A stretch of 64,000 nt of DNA from Leclercia pneumoniae (GTDB taxonomy: Bacteria > Pseudomonadota > Gammaproteobacteria > Enterobacterales > Enterobacteriaceae). Location of the stretch: positions 2,604,001 to 2,668,000 of the forward strand of contig NZ_CP071383.1 of NCBI RefSeq assembly GCF_017348915.1. The letters run 5' to 3'. The position numbers were made by a program, and so were the translations under genes. Below the pieces are notes generated by a model, which had not been told where the DNA came from, did not search any database, and saw nothing but the letters and a program-made list of their open reading frames with translations. Positions 61,840 through 64,000 of the stretch are shown here, piece after piece; position 1 is the first letter of the stretch; every line of letters starts with the position of its first letter.

Positions 61840-62263
61840 GATTGTGCTACTCCTGAATAAAAATGTATTCCCTCGATCGTAACACATAACGCCCCACTAA
61901 GGGCGCACGACCTTGCCTGGCTAACAGGGCCCCAAATCGTGACCGTTGCACAACTTACGGGCATTAATGTTAATGAGATGTGATCCCCGCTGGAATTTCA
62001 CCTCGCCGCCTCAGGCGGCGTAAAACGGCGCTCTATACTCAGAATTGTCGGAACCCAGACGATGGGTTTACGACCTGGCAACAATTTTGCTTATTTTTTC
62101 CTCGCGGCGATCTCGCCTCAGGAAACCTCGCCGTCATAAGCAGAGCCTTGCTGGTCTGTCGTTCAGAGCTTTGTGTTCTCATTAATGTGTTGGTATTGGG
62201 TGCGCCATCCGGCGTTCGGCTACACAGGGTTGCGCAAAAACCGCTCAGAAAAGGTACATCATA
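61840..62263. other. Divergent region between yecA and livJ-like gene
   Basis: About 420 bp without a convincing gene. A GC-rich hairpin CGCCGCC (62004-62010) / GGCGGCG (62014-62020) lies early in the region, and a T-rich stretch near 62085-62100. E. coli has a leuZ-cysT-glyW tRNA cluster after yecA; no tRNA cloverleaf was seen here. A promoter for the transport operon was not assigned with confidence. Confidence 0.45.
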
Positions 62264-63385
62264 ATGTCGCTGAAACTAATCAGAAGTCCTCTTTCGCTGG
62301 TGTTGGCAGGTTGTCTGGTGACGGCATTTTCCGCCCAGGCAGATATCGTTATCGGTGTGGCCGGGCCCTTTACCGGCCCGAACGCAACCTATGGCGACCA
62401 ATACTGGCACGGCGCAACCCAGGCCGCCGAAGATATCAATGCCGCAGGGGGGATCAACGGCGAGAAGATTAAGCTGGTACAGGGGGATGATGCCTGTGAA
62501 CCCAAACAGGCCGTTGCCGTGGCTAACCGCCTCGTTGATCAGGATAAAGTGAAGGCCGTGGTCGGCCATTTCTGCTCTTCATCGACCATGCCGGCCTCCG
62601 AGGTATATAGCGATGCCGGCATCATCGCCATCACCCCCGGCTCTACCAACCCACTCATAACTGAACGCGGCATGAGCGATATGTTCCGCATGTGCGGGCG
62701 CGATGACCAGCAGGGTCAGGTGGCGAGTGACTTCATCATCGATAAGTTGAAAGCCAAACGCGTGGTGATCATTCACGACAAAGATACCTACGGACAGGGG
62801 CTGGCGGATGCGACAAAGGCCGCGCTGGCGAAACGCGGCGTGAAGGATGTGATGTACGAAGGGCTGTCGCGCGGTGAGAAAGATTTCAACGCGCTGGTCA
62901 CCAAAATTGGCGCGCAAAAGCCAGACGTTGTCTTCTTTGGCGGCTGTCATCCTGAGGCCGGGCCGCTGGTGCGCCAGATGCGCGAGCAAGGGGTTCAGGC
63001 CAAATTCTTCTCCGGCGACTGTATTGTGAATGAGGAGATGGTTACCGCTGCCGGTGGCGCGCAGTATACCAATGGCATCTATATGACCTTTGGCAAAGAT
63101 CCGCGTCTTATTCCGGATGGCAAAGCGGTTATCGAGAAGTTCCGCACCGCCAAATTTGAACCTGAGGGCTACACCCTCTACGCCTATGCCTCTATTCAGG
63201 CCATTGCCGCCGCCTTTAAGGCCAGCGGTGGTACCGACTCGGCCAAAGCCAGCGCCTGGCTGAAAGCGAACCCGGTGGAAACGGTCATGGGTAAAAAGGC
63301 CTGGGACGAGAAAGGCGACCTGAAGGTCTCTGACTACGTGGTTTACCAGTGGGACGATAAAGGCAAATACCAGGAAGTGCCGTAA
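62264..63385 (+). CDS. Branched-chain amino acid ABC transporter substrate-binding protein
   Basis: A LivJ/LivK-like type I periplasmic binding protein of 373 residues. The signal peptide is about residues 1-26 (ending SAQA-DIVIG), followed by GVAGPFTGPNATYGDQYWHGATQA, the Cys-containing loop GDDACEPKQAV and VVGHFCSSSTMPAS, whose disulfide is typical of LivJ. It precedes a livH-like permease, so it belongs to a liv-type operon separate from the usual livKHMGF locus, or to its relocated copy. The ligand could be Leu/Ile/Val or another amino acid. Confidence 0.88.
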   Translation: MSLKLIRSPLSLVLAGCLVTAFSAQADIVIGVAGPFTGPNATYGDQYWHGATQAAEDINAAGGINGEKIKLVQGDDACEPKQAVAVANRLVDQDKVKAVVGHFCSSSTMPASEVYSDAGIIAITPGSTNPLITERGMSDMFRMCGRDDQQGQVASDFIIDKLKAKRVVIIHDKDTYGQGLADATKAALAKRGVKDVMYEGLSRGEKDFNALVTKIGAQKPDVVFFGGCHPEAGPLVRQMREQGVQAKFFSGDCIVNEEMVTAAGGAQYTNGIYMTFGKDPRLIPDGKAVIEKFRTAKFEPEGYTLYAYASIQAIAAAFKASGGTDSAKASAWLKANPVETVMGKKAWDEKGDLKVSDYVVYQWDDKGKYQEVP

Positions 63386-63405
63386 CGGGACGGCGTCACG
63401 CTCAT

Positions 63406-63429
63406 CGTCGGCAGGAACCTCTGCCGACG
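63406..63429. repeat. Hairpin between binding-protein and permease genes
   Basis: CGTCGGCAG (63406-63414) and CTGCCGACG (63421-63429) form a perfect 9-bp stem with a 6-base loop, no U-tract. Such elements after binding-protein genes usually protect the upstream mRNA and lower expression of the downstream permease. Confidence 0.65.
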
Positions 63430-63479
63430 CACGATAACCAGAGGGCCGCACTCCCTGCGGCCTGATACACGAGCGCGCG

Positions 63480-64000
63480 ATGATGAGTACATTCTTTTTG
63501 CAACAGCTGGTCAATGGCCTGACGCTGGGTTCGGTCTACGGATTAATCGCCATCGGCTATACCATGGTTTACGGCATTATCGGCATGATCAACTTCGCCC
63601 ACGGCGAGGTGTATATGATCTCCGCCTATCTGTGCGCTATCGGTCTCGCCCTCCTCGCCTTCTTTGGGCTGGAGTCCTTTCCTTTGTTGATCCTCGGCAC
63701 GCTGGTTTTCACCATTGTGGTCACGGGGGTATATGGCTGGACCATCGAACGCATTGCCTATAAGCCGCTACGTAACTCTACCCGGCTGGCCCCCCTGATC
63801 TCTGCCATCGGGATGTCATTGATCCTGCAAAACTATGCCCAGCTTAGCCAGGGGCCGCGCCAGCAAGGGGTCCCTACCATGCTGGACGGGGTCCTGCGTT
63901 TCCATATTGGCGAAGGCTTTGTGCAGATCACCTATACCAAAGTGTTTATTTTGATCGCCTCGTTTGCCGGCATGGCGCTGTTAACCTGGATCATCGCCCA
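63480..64000 (+). CDS. Branched-chain amino acid ABC transporter permease LivH-like (partial)
   Basis: The first 173 codons of an inner-membrane permease; the window ends within the gene. Two adjacent ATGs (63480 and 63483) are possible starts. The sequence STFFLQQLVNGLTLGSVYGLIAIGYTM-type N-terminus, the MINFAHGEVYM motif and RIAYKPLRNSTRLAPLISAIG are hallmarks of LivH. Several membrane segments are visible. It follows the binding-protein gene by 94 bp, including a hairpin, and would be followed by livM, livG and livF homologues outside the window. Confidence 0.88.
   Translation, partial: MMSTFFLQQLVNGLTLGSVYGLIAIGYTMVYGIIGMINFAHGEVYMISAYLCAIGLALLAFFGLESFPLLILGTLVFTIVVTGVYGWTIERIAYKPLRNSTRLAPLISAIGMSLILQNYAQLSQGPRQQGVPTMLDGVLRFHIGEGFVQITYTKVFILIASFAGMALLTWIIA

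Noticed and set aside
61840-62263. Search for tRNA genes corresponding to leuZ-cysT-glyW
   Set aside because: No cloverleaf, no GTTCGA-type T-loop and no CCA end were found in the interval.
61980-62264. 94-codon open frame before the livJ-like gene, considered as a leader peptide
   Set aside because: No good ribosome site, no run of branched-chain codons, Arg-rich start; the region contains a hairpin and looks non-coding.

Overview
The window is a chromosomal segment of a motile member of the Enterobacteriaceae. Most genes can be recognised by residue-level similarity to Escherichia coli K-12, and their order follows E. coli: mepM-znuACB-ruvBAC-yebC-nudB-aspS-yecDE-yecN-cmoAB-cutC-yecM-argS, then the flagellar/chemotaxis block flhEAB-cheZYBR-tap-tar, cheWA-motBA-flhCD, then uspC-otsAB-araHGF-ftnB-yecJ-azuC-yecR-ftnA-yecH-tyrP-yecA. 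GC-rich codon use and the extra genes point to the Enterobacter/Leclercia/Lelliottia side of the family rather than Escherichia; this is inference, not a search result.

Layout. 1-9.2 kb: cell-wall hydrolase, zinc uptake with its Zur box, Holliday-junction machinery, folate Nudix hydrolase and Asp-tRNA synthetase. 9.5-16.5 kb: yecDE, yecN, the cmoAB tRNA-wobble pair, cutC (which carries the MicL small RNA with a sigma-E promoter), yecM and argS. 16.5-20.5 kb: an accessory insert with a rhamnogalacturonide hydrolase/transporter pair (rhiN, rhiT) under a visible KdgR operator, plus two uncharacterised membrane proteins. 20.7-42 kb: the flagellar class-2 and chemotaxis genes, interrupted between cheW and tar by a five-gene archaic (Csu-type) chaperone-usher pilus operon. 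A sigma-28 promoter just behind the pilus operon restarts transcription at tar. A second sigma-28 promoter in the end of flhC drives motA and probably the MotR small RNA. 42-49 kb: uspC, trehalose synthesis and arabinose import. 49-61 kb: iron storage (ftnB, ftnA), azuC, yecJ, yecR, yecH, tyrP and yecA. Genes not in the E. coli order are interspersed here: a DJ-1/PfpI protein, a Dcu-family C4-dicarboxylate carrier, a 14-TM MFS exporter, a RpiB/LacAB-family protein, a periplasmic-sensor HD-GYP phosphodiesterase and a small Cys-rich protein. 62.2-64 kb: a branched-chain amino-acid binding protein and the start of its permease, cut by the window edge.

How the parts work together. FlhDC (41.6-42 kb) is the flagellar master regulator, with a perfect CRP site upstream. 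It and sigma-28 drive export (FlhAB), the motor (MotAB) and the chemotaxis chain Tar/Tap-CheW-CheA-CheY/CheZ with CheR/CheB adaptation. An adhesive pilus operon and an HD-GYP c-di-GMP hydrolase nearby suggest motile/sessile control. No transposase, integrase, CRISPR array, tRNA, rRNA or prophage gene was seen. I found no obviously new multi-gene system. The best leads are the pilus operon inside the chemotaxis cluster, the sensor-HD-GYP gene and the unexplained small proteins.
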